A stretch of DNA of 64,000 nucleotides from NCBI GenBank assembly GCA_947488325.1, contig CANKYZ010000002.1, forward strand, positions 459,120-523,119. Reading direction: 5' to 3'. This DNA comes from an uncultured Erythrobacter sp. GTDB lineage: Bacteria > Pseudomonadota > Alphaproteobacteria > Sphingomonadales > Sphingomonadaceae. A program made the translations under genes and the position numbers. The notes below the pieces were generated by a model. The model made no database searches. It had not been told where the DNA came from and saw nothing but the letters and a program-made list of their open reading frames with translations. The first letter of the stretch is position 1. Every line of letters starts with the position of its first letter. This document shows positions 56,509-64,000 of this stretch, in pieces.

Positions 56509-58507
56509 ATGAAAACGGGGTCGCTCGCGACGCAAATATTACGCAGTTTGACGAAGGTGGTGGCAGCAATTGCGCTGGCTCTGACTTCTGCATCATTGCC
56601 AGCAACAGTCTCGGTTAATGAAGCACCGCCATTGAGTGCTTATGGCGAATTGCCTGAAATCGAACGCGCTGCGCTGTCTCCATCTGGTGAACGAATTGCG
56701 GCACTGGTGACGGTTAGTGGCGCACGACTTTTGGTTGCAGTTGACGCCAATAATTCCAGCATTTCGAGGACAAATGTCAGTGAGTTGAAGGTTAGCAGCT
56801 TTGAATGGGTCGGCGAAGACAGGCTGTTGCTGACTTATGATGTCACAGAAGATCTTGGCAGTAATTTCACTGCGGATAAATATGAGCTAGCAATTTCTGT
56901 CACGATTCCAATGGACGGTGTATCAGCGGGTGACGTGGCTTTTGAGAAGCGCCGCGACCTGGTCAATTCGACTTTTTGCTCTTTCGGCGTCCGCCAAATT
57001 GATGACCACTGGTACGGTTTCTTTGGCGCAATCGAATTGTCCAGAGGGACAAGAAGCGAATATGTCTTCCGACATGGGCGGCCCTATCTTTACCGGGTCG
57101 ATTTGCATAAAAACACAACACAGCGGGTCGCGCTGGCAGCAGAAACCGATCACAACAATGACTGGCTGATTGATGCGAATGGCGAAGTCGCCGCTACGTT
57201 TGATATCAACCGGGAATCTGGCCGCTGGAACATCCGAAATGCCAATCGCGATGTCATTGCAGAGGGACAGTCCGCAAGCGAGCGCGGCGGAATGCTCGGA
57301 TTGGGCAGCGGTGGCCGGTCAGTTATATTCTACCAGACTGATGATGAAGGGCAGATACAAAGGTATGAAGTATCGTTGTCAGGCGGGACGCCAACACGAT
57401 TCTTGCCCGGCGTTGACGTGGACCAATTCTATTTTGGTGCGCGGACTGGGCACCTCAACGGCTAGGTTATGGATGGCGTAGACCCTACGCCTGTTTTCCA
57501 TAATCAGGCGAAAGTGGACGCAGTTCAAAAAGTGCAAGAAGCTTTTCAAGACTATTCCATGCAAATTATGGATTGGAGCGATGACCTAAATCATGTGATA
57601 GTTAGAACCACTGGTTTAGAGGATAGCGGAACTTGGTTCAGGGTCGATGTACGCAATCTTCAGGCAAGAGCTTTTACCTATGAACGCATGGCTATTGAAC
57701 ACCCCAACATGTCGGCCATTTCTCAACATTCGAATATGTCGCGTCCGATGGGATGGAGATGGAGATGGAGATGGATGGTATCCTAACTTTGCCTCCTAGC
57801 AAGGAAGCCTCAACCTGCCGGTCGTAATGTTACCGCATGGTGGCCCACATTCACATGATCGCGAACGGTTTGACTGGTGGGCGCAGGCTCTTGCCTCGCG
57901 TGGATATGCCGTAGCCCAGCCCAACTTTAGAGGCTCCACCAATCGCGGTCGGACTTTCCGCCACGCTGGCTACGGTGAATGGGGCCGTGCTATGCAAACA
58001 GACGTATCGGATGGTCTCGCAGCATTGGCAGAAGCCGGTATCGTTGATCCTGAAAGAGCCTGCATCGTTGGTGCAAGCTATGGCGGCTATGCAGCACTGG
58101 CCGGCGTAACTTTGCAACAAGGCATTTACCGCTGCGCGGTCGCCATAGCTCCTGTCACTGATATCCGGCGGTTTTACCGCGAAAATCTCCGGGATGATCT
58201 CGGTGCACGCACAACCAGAACCGCTCTGCGTGAACAGCTGGGCGCCCCGGATACATGGGACGCAATTTCACCAGAACGCCATGCCAATCGGGCGGATGCA
58301 CCCATCCTCTTGATCCACGGACGGGATGACACGGTGGTACCCTATGAACATTCGTTCAAAATGGCCGACGCGCTAAAGGATGAAGACAAACCCTATGAAC
58401 TGGTCACCTTAGACGGTGAAGACCACTGGCTCTCACTCTCTGAAACCCGGCAACTTACGCTGAATTCCACCGTGGCATTTGTTCAAGAACATAATCCACC
58501 TGATTGA
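56509..58507 (+). pseudogene. S9-family (prolyl oligopeptidase-like) peptidase, broken by one stop and two frameshifts
   Basis: The N-terminal segment starts with a signal peptide (KVVAAIALALTSASLPATVS) and a beta-propeller-like region. It ends at an in-frame TAG (57463-57465), but the same frame continues past it (VMDGVDPTPVFHNQ). Near 57728 the reading must drop one base to give FEYVASDGMEMEMEMDGILTL. Near 57811 it must drop another base to give NLPVVMLPHGGPHSHDRE. After that the hydrolase is whole: Ser in GASYGGYAAL, Asp in GRDDTVVPYE, His in GEDHWLSL. The three breaks point to a decayed gene rather than programmed recoding. The C-terminal 226-residue piece could still be translated. Confidence 0.8.
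57753..57776 (+). repeat. ATGGAG hexanucleotide repeat in the broken peptidase gene
   Basis: Three units of ATGGAG followed by ATGGATGG. In the expected frame it encodes Met-Glu repeats (MEMEMEMDG). It lies between the two frameshifts of the S9 gene. Confidence 0.7.
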
Positions 58508-58516
58508 ACCAACACT

Positions 58517-59398
58517 CTAAATCAGCCCAGCATGCTCTAACGCCGCATCGACGGCCTCGCGCGATGCATCGCTCGCCTCAACGATAGGAAGGCGCACAGT
58601 CGGTTCGATCCAGTCATGCACTCGGCTGAGAGCATATTTCACCGGCGCCGGACTGGCATCTGAGAACATTGCGTAGTGCAATGGGAACAAACGGTCATTG
58701 AGTTCGCGCGCTTTTTTTAGTTCATTTGCTGCGATTGCCGCTTGGAACTCTGCGCACAAAGCCGGGGCAACATTCGCAGTGACAGAAATCGCCCCCCTCC
58801 CCCCGGCAGCGGAATGCGGCAGCCACAATTCGTCATTGCCCGAAAGCTGACAGAATTCCCGACCAATGCCCATGCGGTGATCGGCAACGCGCGACAGATC
58901 TCCACTCGCATCCTTGATCGCGACAATCTGCTCCGGGTATTTGCGGACCAAAGCAACAACTGTCTCGTCTTCAATATCGGTGACGGTCCGACTGGGCACA
59001 TTGTAAAGGACAATGGGCAGCTCGCAATTCTCTGCCAAAAAGCTGAAATGCGCGATCAAACCGGCCTGACTTGGGCGATTGTAATAGGGGGCCACACATA
59101 GCCCTGCAGCGGCCCCTGCTTTGTGGGCAAAATTCATGTGGAGAGCGGCATTGCGGGTGTCGTTGCTGCCGCAACCTGCGATCACGGGAACGCGTCCAGC
59201 TGCCTGTTCAATGCAAATTTCGATCACTCGGTGGTGCTCGGCGTTGGAGAGTGTCGATGCCTCGCCCGTGGTGCCACATGGCACCAAAGCGGCACTCCCT
59301 TGTTCGATCTGCCAATCGACCAGCTTTCTAAAGGCGCTCTCATCCAACGATCCATCGCGGAAAGGAGTCGCCAGAGCCGGTATAGAACCGCTAAACAT
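58517..59398 (-). CDS. dapA: 4-hydroxy-tetrahydrodipicolinate synthase
   Basis: DapA condenses pyruvate with aspartate semialdehyde for lysine and diaminopimelate. The 293-residue TIM barrel has GTTGEASTLSNAEH, YYNRPSQAGLIAHF, VLYNVPSRT with the catalytic Tyr, IVAIKDASGDLSR with the Schiff-base Lys, and GNDELWLPHSAAGGRGAIS. The length fits. It diverges from the transglycosylase gene and is convergent with the broken peptidase. Confidence 0.95.
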   Translation of the reverse strand: MFSGSIPALATPFRDGSLDESAFRKLVDWQIEQGSAALVPCGTTGEASTLSNAEHHRVIEICIEQAAGRVPVIAGCGSNDTRNAALHMNFAHKAGAAAGLCVAPYYNRPSQAGLIAHFSFLAENCELPIVLYNVPSRTVTDIEDETVVALVRKYPEQIVAIKDASGDLSRVADHRMGIGREFCQLSGNDELWLPHSAAGGRGAISVTANVAPALCAEFQAAIAANELKKARELNDRLFPLHYAMFSDASPAPVKYALSRVHDWIEPTVRLPIVEASDASREAVDAALEHAGLI

Positions 59399-59496
59399 TG
59401 CTTTTTTCCTGTCTCACACAATAATGCGATTGAATGGCACATATTTCATTCGCCATACCCTCTTGTTAAGCGCCTGATAAGGAGCCGATCGGCACA

Positions 59497-61461
59497 ATGT
59501 CCAGCATGGTCAAAAATTTGCTATCCAGTCCGATCTCTCTCGCGGCCTTTGCCGCAGCAGCCTTAGGGGCGCTTTCGACGCCTTCCTCCGCGCAAATAAG
59601 TGGCCAATCCAACCGGAGTAATCTGGTCGCACAGCAACCGACCCAAATCAGTGCAGCAATTGCGCGTTGGGAATTGTTGCAGGAAAACCGCCAGCTTCGC
59701 TTTGCTGACTACGCTGGATTCGCGCTAGCCTATCCTGAATTTCCGCGCAGTGAAATCATTCGTATTCGCGCTGAAAACACGCTCAATGAAGAAGCGCCAT
59801 CGCAAGCCGATATCCTCAATTTCTTCGATGCCCTTCCCCCGCTGACCAATGTGGGTCGCGCACGATACGCGTTATCCCTCGCTGCGGCGCAGCGCCAGAA
59901 CGCGTTCGACGTTGCACGCGCAGCATGGCGCGGCGGCGCAATGTCAGGACCGGCCGAGGCGTATCTCATTGGCCTGTTCGGCAGCCGATTTACGTCTGAG
60001 GATCACACCGCGCGGATGGACGCGCTGTTATGGCAAGAAGAGGCCGACGCAGCAGAGCGACACTTGATAAATCTGCGCTCGGAAGACCGCGCATTGGCGA
60101 TGGCTAGGCTGGCATTGGTGCGTGGATCAACCCCGCAAACCGCAGGCATTCCGGTGCCCGCCGATGCGCAACGCGATGCAGGCTACACCTTTAACCTGGT
60201 GAATTATTATCGTTCGCGCCGCCAAACGCAGGCAGCAATTGGCCTGCTCGCCAACCGCCCGACTTTCACCGCGCCCGCTTTTCAAGCGGAAGAACTGGTC
60301 GGCGACATGTTGGCAATTGCGGAGGCAGCAAATGTCCGTGACACGGTTCGCATTGCCAGCAAAACAGATGATCTTTTCGCTCCGGGAACTGACATTTCCA
60401 AAGGATCGTTTGCTCTGCGTGATCGCTACACAGATTTGATGTGGAAGGGCGGCACCAACGCATTGTGGCAGTTGGGTGATGGCGCTGCTGCCGCTCCGCT
60501 GTTCCTACGTTACGGGCAGGCGGCGCGCACCCCACTTACCCGTTCAAAAGGGTTTTACTGGGCAGGCCGCGCTGCTCGTCAGGCCGGACTTCAAGACGAA
60601 GCAGCGCGTTATTTCGATATGGCAGCTCAATATCCGCATTATTATTACGGCCAGCTTTCAATCACGGCGCTTGGTCGCCCGATGCCAACATTCGCGCAGC
60701 TGCCTGCAGTTCAGATCGATGCAGCGGGCCGTACCGAATTCGAAGCCCGCCCACTGGTTCGCGCGATCCGCACCATGGCCGCCAATCGCCGCGACTGGCG
60801 TACTGAGCGCCGCTTCTTCCAAGCCATCGGTAACAGCGCGAAAACGCCGGAAGAGTTGATCTTGGTCAATGCTCTCGCCGCAGAAGTGAACCTGCCTGAA
60901 ATGGCGGTAGTTATCGGCATGGAGGCTGGCTCCAATGGACTCTCTGGGTTTGAGCGCGTTGGTTTTCCCACCTACCCAACCCCGCGCGTCAGTGACTGGA
61001 CGATGGTTCACGCGATTAGCCGTCAGGAAAGTGAATTTGATCGCAGTCGCCGAAGCCACGCCAACGCCGTCGGCATAATGCAGCTTTTGCCGAGCACTGC
61101 GCGCGAAGAAGCTGGAATTCTCGGCATACAATATCTTAGCGCGAACCTCACCCGCGATCCGCAATACAATATCACGCTTGGTGATGCGCACTTTTCGCGG
61201 CGCATGGACCTGTATGGCGGTGCCTATCCGCTCGCTATCGCGTCCTACAATGCTGGTCCCGGCCGAGTGAACCAATGGCTTCGGCTGAACGGAGATCCGC
61301 GCCGGGGTGAGATTGATTGGGTGACATGGATTGAGAAAATTCCCGCCAACTTTGAAACGCGCTATTATGTCATGCGCGTGATTGGCAATGCGGTGAGTTA
61401 TTCGCACATGTATCCGCAAGAAGCGGGTCTGCCGCGCACGGTCGACACGTTCCTGCCCTAG
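59497..61461 (+). CDS. soluble lytic murein transglycosylase (Slt-like)
   Basis: The 654-residue product has an N-terminal signal-like region, then a long helical solenoid. The C-terminal Slt catalytic domain has the Glu in MVHAISRQESEFDRS, ANAVGIMQLLPSTAREEAG, and LPIAIASYNAGPGRV-type motifs (LAIASYNAGPG). It cleaves peptidoglycan to 1,6-anhydro products, which the AmpG-like permease elsewhere in the window could import. greB follows 8 bases later. Confidence 0.92.
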   Translation: MSSMVKNLLSSPISLAAFAAAALGALSTPSSAQISGQSNRSNLVAQQPTQISAAIARWELLQENRQLRFADYAGFALAYPEFPRSEIIRIRAENTLNEEAPSQADILNFFDALPPLTNVGRARYALSLAAAQRQNAFDVARAAWRGGAMSGPAEAYLIGLFGSRFTSEDHTARMDALLWQEEADAAERHLINLRSEDRALAMARLALVRGSTPQTAGIPVPADAQRDAGYTFNLVNYYRSRRQTQAAIGLLANRPTFTAPAFQAEELVGDMLAIAEAANVRDTVRIASKTDDLFAPGTDISKGSFALRDRYTDLMWKGGTNALWQLGDGAAAAPLFLRYGQAARTPLTRSKGFYWAGRAARQAGLQDEAARYFDMAAQYPHYYYGQLSITALGRPMPTFAQLPAVQIDAAGRTEFEARPLVRAIRTMAANRRDWRTERRFFQAIGNSAKTPEELILVNALAAEVNLPEMAVVIGMEAGSNGLSGFERVGFPTYPTPRVSDWTMVHAISRQESEFDRSRRSHANAVGIMQLLPSTAREEAGILGIQYLSANLTRDPQYNITLGDAHFSRRMDLYGGAYPLAIASYNAGPGRVNQWLRLNGDPRRGEIDWVTWIEKIPANFETRYYVMRVIGNAVSYSHMYPQEAGLPRTVDTFLP

Positions 61462-61469
61462 GAATACGC

Positions 61470-61952
61470 GTGTCCGTTCGACCGGGTCCGCCTATCACTC
61501 CCAAAGGCATAGCTACGCTTAAGGCTCGCTATGACCATTTGCTTGGAAAAGAGCGTCCGGAGATCGTCGAGATCGTCAGTTGGGCAGCGGGCAATGGCGA
61601 CCGCAGCGAAAATGGCGACTACATTTATGGCCGCAAGCGCATGCGAGAAATTGACCGGGAACTGGCCTTTCTCGCCCGCCGGATGAAGGCGTTGCGCGTT
61701 GTCGATCCATTGAACCAACCAGACCGCTCGCGAGTGTTCTTCGGAGCAAGAGTGGAGTTGGCCGACGAAGATGATACGCGCCAGACGGTGCACCTTGTGG
61801 GCGATGATGAACAGGATGCAGGCGCCGGTCTTGTCGGGTGGAGTTCCCCAATCGCAAAGGCATTGCGTGGCGCGTCACTCGGGGATGTTCGCACAGTTAG
61901 ACTTCCCGGCGGTGCCAAAGAATGGGAAGTGATGGCAATTGTTTATGATTAG
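61470..61952 (+). CDS. greB: transcription elongation factor GreB
   Basis: GreB rescues backtracked RNA polymerase by stimulating transcript cleavage. The 160-residue product has an N-terminal coiled coil with the catalytic Asp-Glu type acidic tip (SWAAGNGDRSENGDYIYGRKRMREIDRE) and an FKBP-like C-terminal domain (SPIAKALRGASLGDVRTVRLPG). The start is GTG at 61470, because no ATG fits better. It overlaps the next gene by 8 bases. Confidence 0.9.
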   Translation: MSVRPGPPITPKGIATLKARYDHLLGKERPEIVEIVSWAAGNGDRSENGDYIYGRKRMREIDRELAFLARRMKALRVVDPLNQPDRSRVFFGARVELADEDDTRQTVHLVGDDEQDAGAGLVGWSSPIAKALRGASLGDVRTVRLPGGAKEWEVMAIVYD

Positions 61953-62427
61953 ATTCGCTACCACTTTGATGCTTTGTGCGCTCGTCGCTGCCCCGCTCGC
62001 AGCCAAGGACAGTCTCGGCGTTTATTCGAATTGGGCCGCGTTTCGAGATGATAGCCCGGCGCGGTGTTACGCCATCGCTAAACCCCAACGCAGCAGCGAG
62101 AACGGCCCTTTCGCAAGCGTCGCCAATTGGCCAGATCAGAACATCCGGGGTCAACTCCACATTCGGCTTTCGCGCGCCATCCAAGACGATGCCGACGTAA
62201 CCCTATCTATCGGGGAACGTGAATTTGAACTCGCTGCCAATGGCCGCAATGTTTGGGCGCAAGACGCACAGATGGACGCAGCGATTGTTGCCAGTCTGCG
62301 GTCGGCAAGCCGGATGACAATTTCTGCGAGAGACAATTCAGGGCAGCGTTTCACGGATCGCTATGATCTTTCCGGGGTCGCAACCGCGATCGATGCATCA
62401 GTGGTGGGTTGCGCGAATGCGCGCTGA
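61945..62427 (+). CDS. exported protein, IalB-like
   Basis: The 160-residue product has a signal peptide ([20 protein letters not shown]). The mature domain contains [56 protein letters not shown] and [11 protein letters not shown]. This looks like the invasion-associated-locus-B fold common in alphaproteobacteria, whose role is unclear. It overlaps greB by 8 bases, which suggests coupling, and it ends 41 bases before rlmN. Confidence 0.72.
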   Translation: MIRFATTLMLCALVAAPLAAKDSLGVYSNWAAFRDDSPARCYAIAKPQRSSENGPFASVANWPDQNIRGQLHIRLSRAIQDDADVTLSIGEREFELAANGRNVWAQDAQMDAAIVASLRSASRMTISARDNSGQRFTDRYDLSGVATAIDASVVGCANAR

Positions 62428-62468
62428 CTGGTCAAATCGCCTTCCTGCGCCTATATGCGCGGGCAATC

Positions 62469-63716
62469 ATGGCAGACACGAACCTAATGAGCATCCCCGG
62501 GCAGGTTGATCCGGTACCCGTCGCGCGTGACATCACGCCGCGCGAAGATGGCCGTCTCGATCTTATTGGCCTCCCGCGGGCGCGCATTCTTCAACTGTTT
62601 GCCGAAGCCGGCCTCGACGCGCGGCAGGCCAAGCTGCGCGCCAAACAAGTGTACCATTGGCTGTATCATCGCGGCGCAGCCGAATTCGACGCGATGACGG
62701 ATATCGCCAAGACTATGCGCCCTTGGCTTAATGAGCGATTTGTGATTGGCCGACCCAATGTCGTTGAGGCTCAACATAGCTCCGATGGAACCCGCAAATG
62801 GTTGCTTCAAACCGATGATGGCCATGATTTTGAAATGGTCTTCATCCCCGATGCAGACCGGGGCACTTTGTGCGTGTCCAGCCAGGTCGGTTGCACACTG
62901 AATTGCACCTTTTGCCACACGGGTACGATGCGGCTTGTCCGCAACCTTACGCCCGGCGAAATTGTTGGCCAAGTGATGCTTGCACGCGACGCATTGGGCG
63001 AATGGCCCAAGGGCAAGATGGATTTTGACTTTGCTGATGACGAGAGCTCAGAAAGTGCGGCGCATTACACCGCGGATGGAAGGCTCCTCACGAACATCGT
63101 AATGATGGGCATGGGCGAGCCACTGTATAATTTCGATCACGTCCGCGATGCATTGAAGCTGGTAATGGACGGCGACGGGCTTGCCCTGTCAAAGCGCCGC
63201 ATCACGCTTTCCACGAGCGGCGTTGTGCCGATGATGGAGCGTTGCAGTGAAGAGATCGGCGTCAATCTAGCGGTCAGCCTGCATGCGGTGACAAAATCGG
63301 TGCGCGACGAGTTAGTTCCACTAAACAAGAAATACGGGATCGAAGAACTGCTTCAGGCCTGTGCAGATTATCCAAAAGCCTCCAACGCACGCCGCATCAC
63401 ATTCGAATATGTGATGTTGAAAGACAAGAATGATAGCGATGATGATGCGCGCGAGCTCGTTAGGTTGCTTAAGCATTATAAACTGCCAGCGAAGGTGAAC
63501 TTGATCCCGTTTAACCCATGGCCGGGTGCTGAATATGAATGTTCCACGCCGGAGAGGATCAAGGCGTTTTCGAACATAGTCTTTGAAGGTGGGATCAGCG
63601 CGCCGGTGCGCACACCACGTGGGCGCGACATTGATGCGGCATGCGGCCAGCTAAAAACAACTGCACAAAAGAAAAGCAGAGCGCAGCGCGACCGCGAGGC
63701 GGCGCAGGCGAGTTAA
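62469..63716 (+). CDS. rlmN: dual-specificity RNA methyltransferase RlmN
   Basis: RlmN methylates A2503 of 23S rRNA and A37 of some tRNAs by a radical-SAM mechanism. The 415-residue product has the [4Fe-4S] motif C142-x3-C146-x2-C149 ([14 protein letters not shown]), the GMGEPLYNF motif, LNVAVSLHAV-like segment ([20 protein letters not shown]), and [16 protein letters not shown] with the catalytic Cys. An acidic insert ([14 protein letters not shown]) follows the radical-SAM core. The ATG at 62469 gives a normal N-terminus. Confidence 0.95.
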   Translation: MADTNLMSIPGQVDPVPVARDITPREDGRLDLIGLPRARILQLFAEAGLDARQAKLRAKQVYHWLYHRGAAEFDAMTDIAKTMRPWLNERFVIGRPNVVEAQHSSDGTRKWLLQTDDGHDFEMVFIPDADRGTLCVSSQVGCTLNCTFCHTGTMRLVRNLTPGEIVGQVMLARDALGEWPKGKMDFDFADDESSESAAHYTADGRLLTNIVMMGMGEPLYNFDHVRDALKLVMDGDGLALSKRRITLSTSGVVPMMERCSEEIGVNLAVSLHAVTKSVRDELVPLNKKYGIEELLQACADYPKASNARRITFEYVMLKDKNDSDDDARELVRLLKHYKLPAKVNLIPFNPWPGAEYECSTPERIKAFSNIVFEGGISAPVRTPRGRDIDAACGQLKTTAQKKSRAQRDREAAQAS

Positions 63717-63782
63717 GCGCCGACCAGAATCTTGGCCAATTCACCAAAATAGCGTAAACCTTCTGCCGGGAGGGTTGGGGTA

Positions 63783-64000
63783 ATGACCAAGACGATCAGA
63801 ACCATATCACTTACATCTGCGGTGCTTGCGATGGCTGCATCGGCGATCCCTGCACATGCACAGTTTCGAGGCATGTTGCGCGATGTTCAACGCGATGCGC
63901 AGCGCGGTGCAGAAACTGCTGAGGGCTGCGAAGAAGGATCGACCGGAGATACTGCGCGCGGCGTGCTTGGCGGACTGTTAGGCGGGGCTGCAGGGCGCAC
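63783..64000 (+). CDS. exported glycine-rich protein, partial (runs past window end)
   Basis: An ATG at 63783 with GGAGGG upstream opens a frame that continues past 64000. It has a signal peptide (RTISLTSAVLAMAASAIPAHA) and a mature part RGMLRDVQRDAQRGAETAEG. It then has a Gly-rich stretch (LGGLLGGAAGR) that resembles a glycine-zipper membrane segment. Too little is visible to name it. Confidence 0.6.
   Translation, partial: MTKTIRTISLTSAVLAMAASAIPAHAQFRGMLRDVQRDAQRGAETAEGCEEGSTGDTARGVLGGLLGGAAGR

Noticed and set aside
1..64000. CRISPR array, prophage, transposon or toxin-antitoxin pair
   Set aside because: I see no regularly spaced direct repeats, no transposase or integrase motifs, and no paired small toxin-antitoxin genes.

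Overview
The window is ordinary chromosome of an alphaproteobacterium, most likely of the Sphingomonadales and probably of the Erythrobacteraceae. The evidence is a cpdR gene beside an N-formylglutamate amidohydrolase gene, a CckA hybrid kinase, an ATP synthase Fo operon with both b and b' subunits, a SapC-family protein, and GTTC-N7-GTTC (alphaproteobacterial LexA-type) boxes before recA and a UvrD-family helicase. The genus is an inference. I see no prophage, insertion sequence, integron, CRISPR array or rRNA. There are two tRNAs, Ala(GGC) and Val(GAC).

Layout. 1-4.2 kb (minus strand): ffh, rpsP and rimM, then two genes of unknown function (a GRDP-like protein and a TIGR04222-like membrane protein cut by the window edge), with tRNA-Ala upstream of ffh. 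4.3-9.9 kb: a zinc-ribbon acidic protein (minus), then aroA, a small membrane protein and cmk overlapping by 4 bases each, a lipoprotein (minus), and rpsA with its terminator. 9.9-11.7 kb: gloB and a quinone-oxidoreductase-like gene. 11.7-14.3 kb (minus): the Fo operon atpI-atpB-atpE-atpF'-atpF. 14.4-18.4 kb (minus): ydbH-ynbE-ydbL, an envelope lipid-transport type operon. 18.5-24.7 kb: radC, a DoxX/NDH-2 fusion, purB, lapA, pyrF and a lipoprotein. 24.8-29.9 kb: trpF-trpB-(small membrane ORF)-trpA-accD-folC, closely packed. 29.9-41.8 kb: an AmpG-like permease, a Rieske oxygenase, an rRNA pseudouridine synthase, rsmD, a UvrD/PcrA helicase, a DEAD-box helicase, exported proteins and an FAD oxidase. 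42-45 kb: sapC, a candidate small RNA, a hutG-like gene, cpdR and tRNA-Val. 45.3-56.4 kb: icd, a CPA2 antiporter, alaS and recA (minus), cckA, a DUF2062 gene and smpB. 56.5-64 kb: a broken S9 peptidase gene, dapA, a soluble lytic transglycosylase, greB, an exported protein, rlmN and the start of an exported glycine-rich protein.

Functional links. CckA and CpdR both belong to the CtrA cell-cycle phosphorelay and proteolysis network. RecA and the UvrD-like helicase each have a perfect LexA-type direct repeat upstream. alaS and tRNA-Ala, with its G3:U70 identity pair, lie in the same window. The least expected items are a two-hairpin, C-rich-loop small RNA candidate at 42907-43016 with its own promoter and terminator, an overlapping small membrane ORF between trpB and trpA, and the DoxX/NDH-2 fusion. 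I do not see a large new multi-gene system. Most of the window is conserved housekeeping DNA.
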